The position numbers and the translations under genes are program-made. DNA of 64,000 bases from Ipomoea triloba (lineage: Eukaryota > Streptophyta > Magnoliopsida > Solanales > Convolvulaceae), in the NCBI RefSeq assembly GCF_003576645.1, contig NC_044925.1, positions 8,443,657-8,507,656 of the forward strand. Reading direction: 5' to 3'. Under the pieces are notes generated by a model. That model was not told the DNA's origin. It was given only the letters and a program-made list of their open reading frames with translations, and did not search any database. Below, in pieces: positions 1 through 10,220 of this stretch. The first letter of the stretch is position 1; each line of letters starts with the position of its first letter.

Positions 1-305
1 NNNNNNNNNNNNNNNNNNNNNNNNNNNNNNNNNNNNNNNNNNNNNNNNNNNNNNNNNNNNNNNNNNNNNNNNNNNNNNNNNNNNNNNNNNNNNNNNNNNN
101 NNNNNNNNNNNNNNNNNNNNNNNNNNNNNNNNNNNNNNNNNNNNNNNNNNNNNNNNNNNNNNNNNNNNNNNNNNNNNNNNNNNNNNNNNNNNNNNNNNNN
201 NNNNNNNNNNNNNNNNNNNNNNNNNNNNNNNNNNNNNNNNNNNNNNNNNNNNNNNNNNNNNNNNNNNNNNNNNNNNNNNNNNNNNNNNNNNNNNNNNNNN
301 NNNNN
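1..305. other. assembly gap (N run)
   Basis: All bases are N. The gap abuts an AT microsatellite, a usual place for an assembly to break. Confidence 0.99.

Positions 306-361
<56 letters not shown>
306..361. repeat. (AT)n microsatellite
   Basis: Pure alternating AT next to the gap. The sequence after it (about 395-550) repeats 'ccgcta/gctaat' words and ends in a 'ccaaacaagccc' motif, which resembles one end of a plant MITE whose other end is lost in the microsatellite or gap. That second reading is weak. Confidence 0.9.
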
Positions 362-364
<3 letters not shown>

Positions 365-561
365 GTATACCCTTTTGGTCATTTTACATGTTAACCGCTA
401 ATCTAAACAGCTAATTTTACCAAACATCTTTTTACAAACTGCTAATACAATCCACTGGTCAAACCCGTTAATATAATCCGCTATTTGATAACCGCTAACA
501 CAATCCGCTACCGCTAAAATCTAATCGCTGATAACCAAACAAGCCCAAGATTCAACCTCAT

Positions 562-1560
562 TGGTAGTTTTGTTCTTCCTTTTCTTCTTGTCCAGCCGAT
601 TGAAAACTTACTCACATTGATTAGGCCCACCAGCCTCTTGGGTATTGGACTGACTAACAAGATTATATTGAGTCCAAGTGACTACAGGCTCTTTGAGAAT
701 GACATTAATGTTTATTATTATTGCTCGTTGGTTATAGGTAATTCTCCATCTATTTTGTTCATTTTTTTTTAAACTAAACATATTATGTGTTATAAAATAA
801 TAAGGGAAAAAGTATTTTTGGTCCTTCAATTATTTTTAGTTTTAAAATGTTGTCCCTTAATTATTGATTAAGTAAATGTGGTCCCTTAAATATATTTCAT
901 TGTGCAAAATTAGCCCTTCTTGTAACAAACCTAATTAACAATGTTACTAACTAATATTTAACATACTCTTTTATGTAATTTCACATGTCCCACTATAGTG
1001 GTAATGTCACGTTTAGTCAAAACCAGATTGAAAAGATACTTTTGCCGTTCATGGCGGTGGTGTTGTGGTTGAAGCTAGTTAGCCTGCAAACCTTGGACTC
1101 ATATCCATGGTAAAAGCCAAAATAAGGTGATTGCTTTGCAGCCTTTGCTCGAAACCCTAGTTCTTCGAGAAAAATTGTGAGAAAACAAGTAAATTGCAAA
1201 CCTTTTTAGTACTGTTTTTGTATACTTGTAGTGTTTCTGTTTTTGATATATTCTATAAATCTGTAAAAATGTAATGTATATCTCATGAGCCCTAATTTGT
1301 AAGTGAGCTACTGAGACACTAAGCCCTAATTTTTTACGTTTTCCATATACCTGATGAATTTGAATTTTTTTTTATATTGTTGTACATTTATTAATTTATG
1401 GTTAGAAGACCCTTAAAATTCGTACATTATGATATTATGTATTTATGGATTTATGGTGTTGATATATATGAATATTCCATTATTCTGAATGAATGATGAA
1501 TTGTGATTAAATTCTGTCATTTTGATTATGGATATATTGTGTATTTATGTTATTTTGTTT
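562..1560. other. intergenic, no gene recognised
   Basis: AT-rich sequence with short ORFs only. Positions 810-920 hold phrases like 'tggtccttcaatta' and 'gtcccttaatta', which resemble degenerate dispersed repeats. I see no coding region, tRNA or clear element boundary. Confidence 0.5.
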
Positions 1561-1566
1561 GAATGT

Positions 1567-2060
1567 TGGACTGTTGAAATATTCTGTCTGAATGTATGAA
1601 CACTAAATTTTAGGTTGGACTCTTGAAATATTCTGTCTGAATGTATGAACACTAAATTTTAGGCAATTCTATATATATGATGATTCAAGTAATGAATTCT
1701 AAATTTTTTATTATGGAATTTATGGTGAAAGCCTGATGATCCTAATCTGCTTTATGTGGATTTATGTTAATGCATACTATATGTTTGAATGATTGTATGC
1801 GCCTTAAGTTTTAGGAAATTCTATATATATGATGATTCAATTAATGAATTCTCATTATGGAATTTATGGTGGAAGCCTAATCTACTTTATGTGAATTTAT
1901 GTTGATGCATATTATATGTCTGTATCATTGTATGATTGTATGAGCCCTAAATTTTGACCAAATCCATATATATGAATATTATAATTCAATTAATCAATTT
2001 TGATTATGAAATTTACGGTGGAAGGTTAATTTGCTTTATGTGGATTTATGTTGATGAACA
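1567..2060. repeat. two tandem duplications (about 53 bp and about 150 bp units)
   Basis: A unit containing 'ttgaaatattctgtctgaat' occurs twice in tandem at about 1575-1665. It is followed by about three diverged units of roughly 150 bp (starting near 1664, 1814 and 1964), each with 'tatatatatgatgattcaa' or a variant, then 'tatggaatttatggtg', then 'ctttatgtggatttatgtt'. The array ends just before the hAT pseudogene and may be its non-coding leader. Confidence 0.7.
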
Positions 2061-2140
2061 ATTGCATATTGACATATTGTATAACTATTTATATTTATGT
2101 GGCATTGTGGTCATTTGTTTACTGATGCTCATCCTTATAG

Positions 2141-4264
2141 ATGGAAAGCATTAGTGCATCTAGATATCTTCCCATCTCAACTGAGGTGGAATATAGAGTA
2201 GAAGCCTAAGGCACTGAGGCAAAACCTCAATAGCCTATTGAAACTCATTTTGTTGTTCTTACAAAGAAGAGGAAATAGGTTGAGTCTAGGTCCAAAATTT
2301 GAGATCACTTAGAAAGGATCATTAATTTTGAGGGTAAATTGATTAAAGGGAGGAGTCTGTATTGTGCAAAACTCTTTGCATGTGAGTAAAAAAACATTAC
2401 ACCTTCCACTTTGAGAAACTATATGTTGGCTGCCTAAAAAATCCTCATTCTAAGGATACAAGGCAGTCACTTCTCACATTCAATACTGTTTCAACCTTTG
2501 CAACAGAGGGTTCTGAGAGCTTTTGGGGACCTGAATTTTTAATCAAGAGGCCATTAGGATGTCTTTGTGTGAGATGATAATAATAGATGAGTTTCCCTTC
2601 TGGTTTGTTAAGGGGCAAGGGTTTAGAAGGTTTGTTAGTGTTGCTTTCCCTAGGTTTCAAACCCCTGCTAGGTAGATAGTTCAAGATGCATATACCAAAT
2701 ATGCCTAGATGAAAGATTAAACCTTAAGAAACTTTTTAGGGTGAACACTCAAAGGGTCAACTTGACCCTTGATACCTAGACCTCTGTTCAGATGATAAAT
2801 TACGTGTGCATTACTGTACATTTCATAGATGATTAGTGGAAGCTGAATAAGAAAATCATATCCTTTGTCCATGTTTCTTCTAACCATGGGGAGTATGTAG
2901 TTAAAGCCTCAGAGAGCTATTTGATTGAGTGGGAATTAGAAATGTATTTACTGTCACTGTGGATAATGCCTCTTCCAATGATACTGCTATGGATTTTTTT
3001 AAGCAAATTATTGTCTAACCTCTGTTAGGTGTCAGTACATGCACATGAGGTGCATAACCCATATTTTGAACTTGGTGGTGCATGATGGGTTAAAATTTGT
3101 TGGTTGTTTCTGTTAAGAGTGTTAGGGATGCAGTGAGATGGGTTAGGAACTCACTTGCAAGGCTAAAAAAAATAGAGATCTTGCTGATCTTATTGGAGTG
3201 GAAGTAAAATCTACTTTACATCTAGATGTTCCAACAAGATGGAATAACACCTACATTATGCTTAACACTGTTGTAAAATACCAAAAGGTGTTTGAAGCAT
3301 AAGGAGAAAGATGTCTCAATTTCTATTAACTTAGTTGATTATGTTCCTTTCTATCTTGATTGGTGTTTTGTGCAAAGCTTGGTAATTTTGCTGAAAAGTT
3401 TTTTATGAGATGACAGTGAGGATATATAGTTCTCTTTATGTCACCTCTAACACTTTCTTCAGTGAGATCTCTAATTTGAATTGCATGTTAGATGATGATT
3501 CGAGTTTAAACTTGTTGTGAAAAGGTAATTAATAAATTTGTTATCTTTTTTTTTAAACCTTGTTTGATTTCTGATTTTTTATTTGAGTTGCATTGTTTTG
3601 TACAGGCAATGGGGTCCCAAATGAAAAATTAGTTTGAAAACATTGGGGGATCCTGAAAAAATGAACTTCTTGATTTTTTTTTCCCAATATTGTAGACTCA
3701 AGAGATAAAGTGGAATATATGCCCTATCAATTTGTCAAATTGTATGGTGAAGTGAAGGGGAAAATTTGTTTTGAAAAGGTGCAAGCTGCAATGTTTGAAT
3801 TGTATAATGACTATGTAGCCACCTACTCTATGCATGTGTAATCGGAATCCTCTTCTGGTGGCCAACATGTCAAGTCTCATACTATAATTGTTAGGTTTCA
3901 GTTTTGAAAGGCCCATTGAAAAGACAAAGAATGGAGAGTGGTGGAAGCAATAAACAAACTGTGTTGTTTTAAGTGGAAATATTGTGGCAAAAAGTGTTGA
4001 ATTTGATATTCTTAGACGGTGGAAGCTAAATAGTGAGAGATTTCATATTCTCTTTAAAATGGCAAGGGATGTGCTAGTAGTTTCTATATCCATAGTTGCC
4101 TTTGGAAGTACATTCAATACTAGGGGTAGGGTATTAGATATATTTATGAGCTCCTTAACTCCTAAAATTGTGGAAGCTCTAGTATGTGCACAAGATTAGT
4201 TGAGGTTGCCAAATCAACCAATATAAATTGAGGAAAGTCTTGATGATGGTAAAAATCTTGAAAA
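2141..4264 (+). pseudogene. hAT-family (zf-BED / hATC) transposase pseudogene
   Basis: Conceptual plus-strand translation with many stops and frameshifts follows the plant hAT (RICESLEEPER-like) protein. A start ATG at 2141 leads 'MESISASRYLPIS'. A BED-finger remnant lies near 2280-2440 ('TLRNYMLAA'), then 'IIIDELPFWFV'-like text near 2570-2640. Near 2950-3000 comes 'TVTVDNASSNDTAMDFF', and near 3120-3330 'VRDAVRWVRNSLARLKK' and 'LDVPTRWNNTYIMLN'. The C-terminal dimerisation domain is the best preserved (3996-4196: 'EFDILRRWKLNSERFHILFK', then 'SSLTPKIVEALVCAQD'). A probable intron with GT donor near 3526 and AG acceptor near 3605 sits where this family often has one. The lesions show it is dead. 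I did not find its terminal inverted repeats, so the element limits are unknown. Confidence 0.8.
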
Positions 4265-4680
4265 AGGTATTCATAATTCAATTTTCAATTTTTGTTATTA
4301 CTTTTTAATTTTTACTTAGTTACTTTATGTTTTTTAATTAAATACTTTTTATTTGCAGAGTTGACCATTGTATATACTGGAGCTTGGAGTGCTAGACGTA
4401 GTTCTTCCCTTCCAACCATTCCCTTAATATTTATTTATTTCAACTTTTATTCCAGTTTTGTGAATATGTTGATGCATTTGTGAGGCAAACTGAAAAGTGA
4501 CAATTGGGACAGGGCTTGGCAACAACTGAATTGTTACTGCCATTGATTCCTTTCCATGAAGCCCCTTGAAACCCTTGAGTAAAAAACAAATATCAATATT
4601 AGTTCATGTAGGCCTTTAAGCCTTTTGCCTTAATTCATTGAAACCTGAGTAAATGGTCTTATGGTTATCTGATGTGGTAT
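4265..4680. other. no gene recognised between hAT relic and TIR element
   Basis: AT-rich sequence with one short ORF (4292-4483) that has no recognisable domain. It may belong to the hAT 3' region. Confidence 0.4.
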
Positions 4681-5187
4681 ATCAATCTCGGGATCCTTAT
4701 ACCGTGGACCCTGGTTCGAAACGACGTCGTTTAACTAAGTTAGTGCGGAGTTGATGCGACAGACACCGATCCGTCCGTCCAATCTTCGTTATGTGTAATT
4801 TTGTATATTCTATTAAGAGATTATGTGTATTCTAATATATAATTATTATGTACATTACTTATTTTAATGCCATACCTCATAAAACAGAAATGATAATACT
4901 TGGGCTTATGATTCTGTGTATTCTATTCAAAAATATTGTGTATTCTAGTATATAATTCTGTATATTATTGATTTTCAATACCATACACAGAATTCGTGTA
5001 AAGAATACACAGAATGTCAAAACAGAATGCACATAAAATTGTCACACACGTACACATAACTGATATTAGTGTTTACACAACTCCAATGGTTAACATACAT
5101 AATCCATAACCATAATACACATAATTCATAACCACAATGTACATAAATGATAACACCAAATACACAAACACATCAGAACCTACGCAT

Positions 5188-6998
5188 TGTTGGTCCCAAG
5201 GGGATGGGGTACAAGTCTAGAGGGGGGGGTGAATAGACTTGTATAAGATTTTGCAAATCTTTTCAACCTCTCGTGTGTATTGAACTTAGGATGTTTAGGT
5301 TCGATACCTCACGAGGTGAAGACAAAGTTTTATGCGCAGCGGAAATGTTATCCCCTTTTAGTTAGCACGAGTTTGAGTTAGTTCGAGAAGTGCGTTTATA
5401 TGCAGTGCAATCGAGAGGTTAGCGAGAGATAAAAACAGTAAGTAAATGCAAGAGAGATTTTTAAGTGGTTCGGCCAACCCGCCTACGTCCACTCTTCTTC
5501 CAGAAACTCCCTGGAAGGATTGCACTAAAAACTTCCCTTTTTAGTACAATATCGAGCGCTTGAGCTTTGATCACGAAGCCCGCCTCAAGCCTCAGGTTTT
5601 TCGCCCCGCTTCTTGTTACTCCACCTCTCGAGCACTTGACCTTTGATCACCAAGCCCGCGTCAAGCCTCAGGATCTTCACAAGACAGCTCCCAGGTTACT
5701 CTATCTCTCCAAGGTCTTTCTCCCCGCTTCCAGCTACTCCACCTCTCGAGCACTTGACCTTTGATCACCAAGCCCGCGTCAAGCCTCAGGTTTCTTTCAC
5801 TCGGACAGCTGCCAGGTTACTCCACCTCTCTTGCTTAATCCAAAGCAAGGTGTTTTTGGTTGTCACAGTTGAATGTAACAGGCTCCAATCTGACCACAAG
5901 CTATCGTTGAATCAACTTCGATGTAGAGCAGCTTCGGTCACCTTCTGGATGTATAACAGTTTAAGCTTTGTAACTCTCTTGAAACACTAAGATGTGTTTT
6001 CTCGCTGTTTTGAATATCAGGATGATATTCCAAGTTGAGCACTTGCACTTGAACGTTTTAGACAGACACTTCTTAAGAATTTCGAACCCCTTCACTTCAC
6101 TTCTTTTTCTCTCTTTTCCCCTTCTTTTTTCTTCTGTGTCTTTACGTCCTTATATATGAGAGTAGAGTAATAATTCCGTTGGAGGGAAAATTATTCCGTT
6201 TGAAATTTGTCTCCCATGCTGATCATGGGTCTTGCATATTTTCAGCATATTTCATAGAGTGGTGATCTTGTAACTTGAACCTCTTTGTCTTGTAGTGAAT
6301 GTTCCATAGTTCACTTTTCTTGAGTCCATGCTCCACTTTCGTCTTTTGGTAAAAGTTACTCTTTTTATATTCCCATTATTCCTTGTTTGTAGGGAATCAG
6401 ACCACTTCAGCATTGGTGCACCTTTTGACCGTTTGTGGTGGAAATCTGACGTGTCATCCATTTCCGCCCATTTTGAAATCTTCACGTTCGGCACCTCTTC
6501 ATTATTCCATCTCCATGATATTCTTCTTCTCCAAACTTTAAGTATGACCGTCATTCAGCTTTGTTGGAGAATTGTTAGTGTATCGAGACCAAGGTTGATA
6601 TCTTGATCGCTTGATGTCTCGAACTCAAATATCGAGAGGTCTATCTCTCGAACTCTGTTTATGTCTCGAACTGGATAACTGTATCGAGAGGTCCTACCTC
6701 TCGAACTCTGCTTATGTCTCGAGACTTAGTTGATGTCTCGCAGACCCTTATTCCTCCAGTGTTGTCCCATGCCTTCTTCTGATCTGTCTATATGATTACA
6801 ATACACGAGACTTCTAAGATGTTCAAACAAATTTACCTCAAGCTTAAATATTTTCCGAGTTGAGCTCAAAGTTACTCGGTTGTATTTTCGCTCTTGGTTT
6901 ACTTGTCGAACTTACAGTGTTTTGCCTATGCGTCGAGACTTGGGGATTTCTACTTAACAGTTGGTATCATCAAAACCTATTACATGATGTTCCTAACA
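5188..6998 (-). repeat. 3' LTR of the large copia element
   Basis: 1811 bp, starting and ending TG/CA. Read on the minus strand it holds U3 from 6998 down, a TATA-like CATATATAAGG near 6151-6161, and then R and U5. In U5 a segment with 'tttgatcaccaagcccgc' occurs three times in tandem (about 5567, 5643, 5759). U3 has a dense cluster of TCGAGA words at 6612-6745. Compared with the other LTR, the U3 part (6140-6998) shows about two differences, while 6055-6135 is strongly divergent. Confidence 0.95.
6151..6161 (-). promoter_or_regulatory. TATA box of the LTR promoter (predicted)
   Basis: On the minus strand the motif is CATATATAAGG, conserved in the second LTR (near 16691-16701). Initiation 25-35 bases downstream would start R near 6120-6128, which is where the divergent patch between the LTRs begins. 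Confidence 0.55.
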
Positions 6999-7000
6999 AT

Positions 7001-7015
7001 TTCCCCCTTTTTGAT
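7001..7015 (-). other. polypurine tract of the large copia element
   Basis: On the coding strand AAAAAGGGGGAA lies two bases before the 3' LTR (LTR start at 6998), the expected position of the plus-strand primer. A second purine run lies near 7147-7155. Confidence 0.85.
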
Positions 7016-7289
7016 GATGCCAACACTTATACTTACTCTATATGGCTGATTTGATAGAAAGATTTAACAAGGATTTTATTTTTCAGCGCATATGGTAAGT
7101 TTGACAACATACTCTACTAAACTATGAAAAATATAACTCACGCAACACCCCCCCAGCAAAAGATATATATGATTATAAGAAGGGAATGTTTACAAAGTAG
7201 AGTTTAGTAGACAGGATTGAAAGAAATAAGACCAAGAACAACATAGATATCAATACATTGAAATGAGATGGAGTTTGGACCACGAGAGC

Positions 7290-9836
7290 TTACTTCTTGT
7301 TGGCTTTCCTTTTCTTGTTAATGGCTTCTCGTGTCTTGATGGGGTCTTTCGGATTTACCAGGCTTAAGTATTCATCTGTGACATCTAGATGCCTGTAGTT
7401 CCTGTAGGCTTCCCCCACGAACTCACCATCAATTACTCCATCTTTCCACCAGGCAATGCATTCTTCTGGAGACATATTGCTGTGTGTAGATATCCCAGTG
7501 ATTTTCAGAAGCTTGAATATCTCCAGAGTCAGAATTTGTTCAGTGTCTTCTCTGTTCCCAAACTTAAAGTTTGTCATGAGAAGATCTATCTTCCTTTCTT
7601 CTTCTGACTGTCGTTCTTGTCTTTTTCTTCTTCTTTCTCTGTCCTCTTCTCTCCTTCTCTCCATTTCCAGTGTACGCTGGACCCTTAGGTTTTCTGCCTG
7701 TTTAGCATCCTCCACTGCTTTGCTCATGATTCTTGGTATTTTTGGAGGTGGTCCAGCTGGTTCACTTGCTGCCCTTTTCTTGCCCGTTGTTTCCCCCTTC
7801 TTTTTCTCTTTCTTTTCCCCCTTGTTGGCATCATCAGCACGGGAGAGGAGGATGGACATACCTTCGAAGATTGCTTGAAGTTGGGCAGGCACTTGGTTTG
7901 ACAGGTCATCGAGTATGGCCTTCATCACATCCTGTCGAAGTTCACTGGAACATTGGAAGGCTCGAAGCTCTGCTCGCATCTCGGCTAATTCAGCCCTCGC
8001 ACTTGCAGCCTCTGCTCGAGCTACAGCGGCTTCATCAGTGGCTTTCCGTGCTGCATCCTCGGCCCATATTGCCTGTTCGAGAAGTTCAGCATGACGGCCT
8101 TGGGATTCACTTGTGCCAGCAGCAGGCATTGCAGCATTGCGGACCACAGCGAGTATTCTTTCGAGCTGAGCCATCTTCTGAGATTGATCAGCCATGAATT
8201 GACGCATTTCGCCAATGAAGATTTCTTCGGCCTGTTGATCATAGTCAGAAGTAGGAGATGAGGATCGAGATGTACCTTTTGTCGGAGGGGACTTGGGTGC
8301 TTCCAGATTTCCACCCATGACTTGCAGATGCGAGTCCACCTCTCGATTTATTGTCTGAGGATCCACAGGGACACAGGGTTCAGAGCTCGAAGGTAGCTCC
8401 ATGTCAGGTGCTTCCCGGTTTCCACCTGAGGGATGGATCACTTCTTGCTCCTCACCTCTCGAACCTGGAGCCTCAGCTTCAGCGACTGTGGAGATAGGGT
8501 CAGCCAGAGAGGGTTCTTCGGTATTGGACGCTTCCCTGTTTTCATCCAATAGAGGTTCCCCCTTAGCATCACCTCTCGAATCAGTGCTGGGAACTGTGTC
8601 ATCTGCTGGTGAGGTTGGAGACGTAGTGTCGACAGGTGCTTCCTGGTTTCCACCTTCGATGTTATCATCAGTACTCCTCGAACCAGCAGGACTTGGGGCA
8701 TTCTGCTCAAGTTGCTCATTGTGTTGCTCTTCGGTCTGCTCCGATGAGTCTGGGATGATGATTATTTCAGGAGCAGTAGTAAAACCTGGCAGTGTGAGCA
8801 ACGGAACTTCACCCTCTCGAATTATCTGTGCTTCATCTGTAGTGTTCGAGGGTGTGGACGCGGGTGGTGGCAAAAGTAGAACGGTGTTGGGTGCCACTTG
8901 AAGTGCTTCAGAGGTCTCGGATTCACCTCTCGAAGCTTCTCCCTGTTCGTCCAGAGCAGAGTTGCTGACTTGGGACAGTGGGATTGCGGCTGTTGCGATA
9001 TCATCGTGAGCAACCCCAGAGGTCTCTCCTGGACCTCTCGTGAACTCAACGTTCTGTCCCAAGGAGATGGCAGTGGCGAGCCTGATATCTTCTCGAAATT
9101 GTGCATCAAGTTCTGGATCCTCCTCAGGCTCAACCTCGGTTTCTTCAGCTATTCCTTTGCCCTTATCAGTTCTTCCACTGTTCAGTTTAGCCACTCTTGT
9201 TTCGTGGGCAAGGTCTAGGAGATGATGAGCTGGGATCTCGGAGATGCCCAACCACTGGAGTGCAAACTGCTCTTCTGCCTCCATTTCGGCTGCTTGACTC
9301 ATCAATTGAGTGAAAGAACTGGTTCTCCAGTTGATCCACCTGATCACCCTGGAGAAGTCATCAAGAGTGGGTGCTTCTATTGCCAACTGAGTGGAAACTT
9401 CTTCATATAAGTCATCCCGCCCATCAGAGATGATTTCAGTGGCAGAGATTGCTTCGTCTATCTGAGCCGTGATTTCTCGACTATGCTCCAAGAGATCATC
9501 TCCCATCTTGACTGTGTAGTCTGTCTCTCGAACCATCTCACGTGGTTCTTCTGCACCCCCTTGTACTGGATCACTGATCCCAGTACCTTCAACCTCTCGA
9601 GCCATCTCTCGAGATAAACCAACAGAGTTAACATCTCCTTCAGCATCATCACCAGCGTACAGACCGACAGAGAAGGCTGCTGACAGGGACCTGGTAGGGG
9701 ATACTCTCTCAACCTCAGTGGCCAGTGTAGCCTGAGGTTCCCCCTGGGCTTGTGCCCTGTCCTCAAACGGTACTTGAACAACAGAGGGTGTTACCTCTCG
9801 GATCTGGGTGACAACAGCAGTTTTGGTTTTCCACAT
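7290..9836 (-). CDS. 848-aa ORF in env-like position of the copia element
   Basis: Uninterrupted ORF between pol and the 3' LTR, same strand as gag-pol. I see no signal peptide, membrane segment or enzyme motif, so env-like refers to position only. Residues 1-530 are acidic and rich in Ser, Pro and Glu, with four degenerate repeats near residues 397 (GNQEAP), 433 (ENREAS), 473 (GNREAP) and 510 (GNLEAP). Residues 535-660 look like an alpha-helical coiled coil (alanine- and glutamate-rich heptads, 'DEAAVARAEAASARAELAEM'). Residues 670-690 are strongly basic (KGEKKEKKKGETTGKKR), a possible nuclear-localisation or nucleic-acid-binding patch. A second charged helix follows at 710-750. The C-terminus (750-848) is compact and has no repeats. 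Third ORFs of Sireviruses are known, with unsettled function. Its intact frame while pol carries a stop argues for recent selection or recent insertion. Confidence 0.85.
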   Translation of the reverse strand: MWKTKTAVVTQIREVTPSVVQVPFEDRAQAQGEPQATLATEVERVSPTRSLSAAFSVGLYAGDDAEGDVNSVGLSREMAREVEGTGISDPVQGGAEEPREMVRETDYTVKMGDDLLEHSREITAQIDEAISATEIISDGRDDLYEEVSTQLAIEAPTLDDFSRVIRWINWRTSSFTQLMSQAAEMEAEEQFALQWLGISEIPAHHLLDLAHETRVAKLNSGRTDKGKGIAEETEVEPEEDPELDAQFREDIRLATAISLGQNVEFTRGPGETSGVAHDDIATAAIPLSQVSNSALDEQGEASRGESETSEALQVAPNTVLLLPPPASTPSNTTDEAQIIREGEVPLLTLPGFTTAPEIIIIPDSSEQTEEQHNEQLEQNAPSPAGSRSTDDNIEGGNQEAPVDTTSPTSPADDTVPSTDSRGDAKGEPLLDENREASNTEEPSLADPISTVAEAEAPGSRGEEQEVIHPSGGNREAPDMELPSSSEPCVPVDPQTINREVDSHLQVMGGNLEAPKSPPTKGTSRSSSPTSDYDQQAEEIFIGEMRQFMADQSQKMAQLERILAVVRNAAMPAAGTSESQGRHAELLEQAIWAEDAARKATDEAAVARAEAASARAELAEMRAELRAFQCSSELRQDVMKAILDDLSNQVPAQLQAIFEGMSILLSRADDANKGEKKEKKKGETTGKKRAASEPAGPPPKIPRIMSKAVEDAKQAENLRVQRTLEMERRREEDRERRRKRQERQSEEERKIDLLMTNFKFGNREDTEQILTLEIFKLLKITGISTHSNMSPEECIAWWKDGVIDGEFVGEAYRNYRHLDVTDEYLSLVNPKDPIKTREAINKKRKANKK

Positions 9837-9841
9837 GAGTT

Positions 9842-9955
9842 TAAGGATCTTCCCCCTGAGTGATTGATCCCTAAACCTCCTTATTCCTCCGTCTTGATCT
9901 GGTTAAGGATCTTCCCCCTGAGTGATTAATCCCTAACCCTCCTTATTCCTCCGTT
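9842..9955. repeat. 62-bp-spaced direct repeat upstream of the third ORF
   Basis: 'aaggatcttccccctgagtg' and the following 'atccctaa..ctccttattcctccgt' occur twice (9842-9893 and 9904-9955). On the coding strand each copy contains a purine run AGGGGGAAGATC resembling the PPT. It lies in the 384-bp spacer just before the ATG of the third ORF, so it may be a leader, splice or priming signal. Confidence 0.8.
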
Positions 9956-10220
9956 CAGAGATATCAGTTTGTTATCTTTCGAAGTGACCTCTCGAACTAC
10001 CCTTCTTCGAGACATAACGTATATAGACAAACTGATCGGGTGACCTCTCGAACTGCCTTTCGAACACAGATTGCGAGAGAAACAAGTTTGATTCATCTAA
10101 AAGATATCACTTGGAACATATCTTTTGTGTAACTCCAAAGCTGCCATAAAGGTGATGAAACCGCCCCTCACATGCGAAACAGTTCATGGCACTAAATACA
10201 AGAAGATAAGATTTGACCAT

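Noticed and set aside
5567..5990. ORFs with repeated 'MITKPASSLR'
   Set aside because: They arise from the triple repeat in U5 of the LTR, not from a protein gene.
6252..6606. ORFs inside the LTRs (also at 16793-17147)
   Set aside because: Duplicated with the LTR and present on both strands; no domain, no start context.
8401..8901. Long plus-strand ORF opposite the third copia ORF
   Set aside because: Serine/glycine-rich text is the antisense shadow of the real minus-strand frame; no domain.
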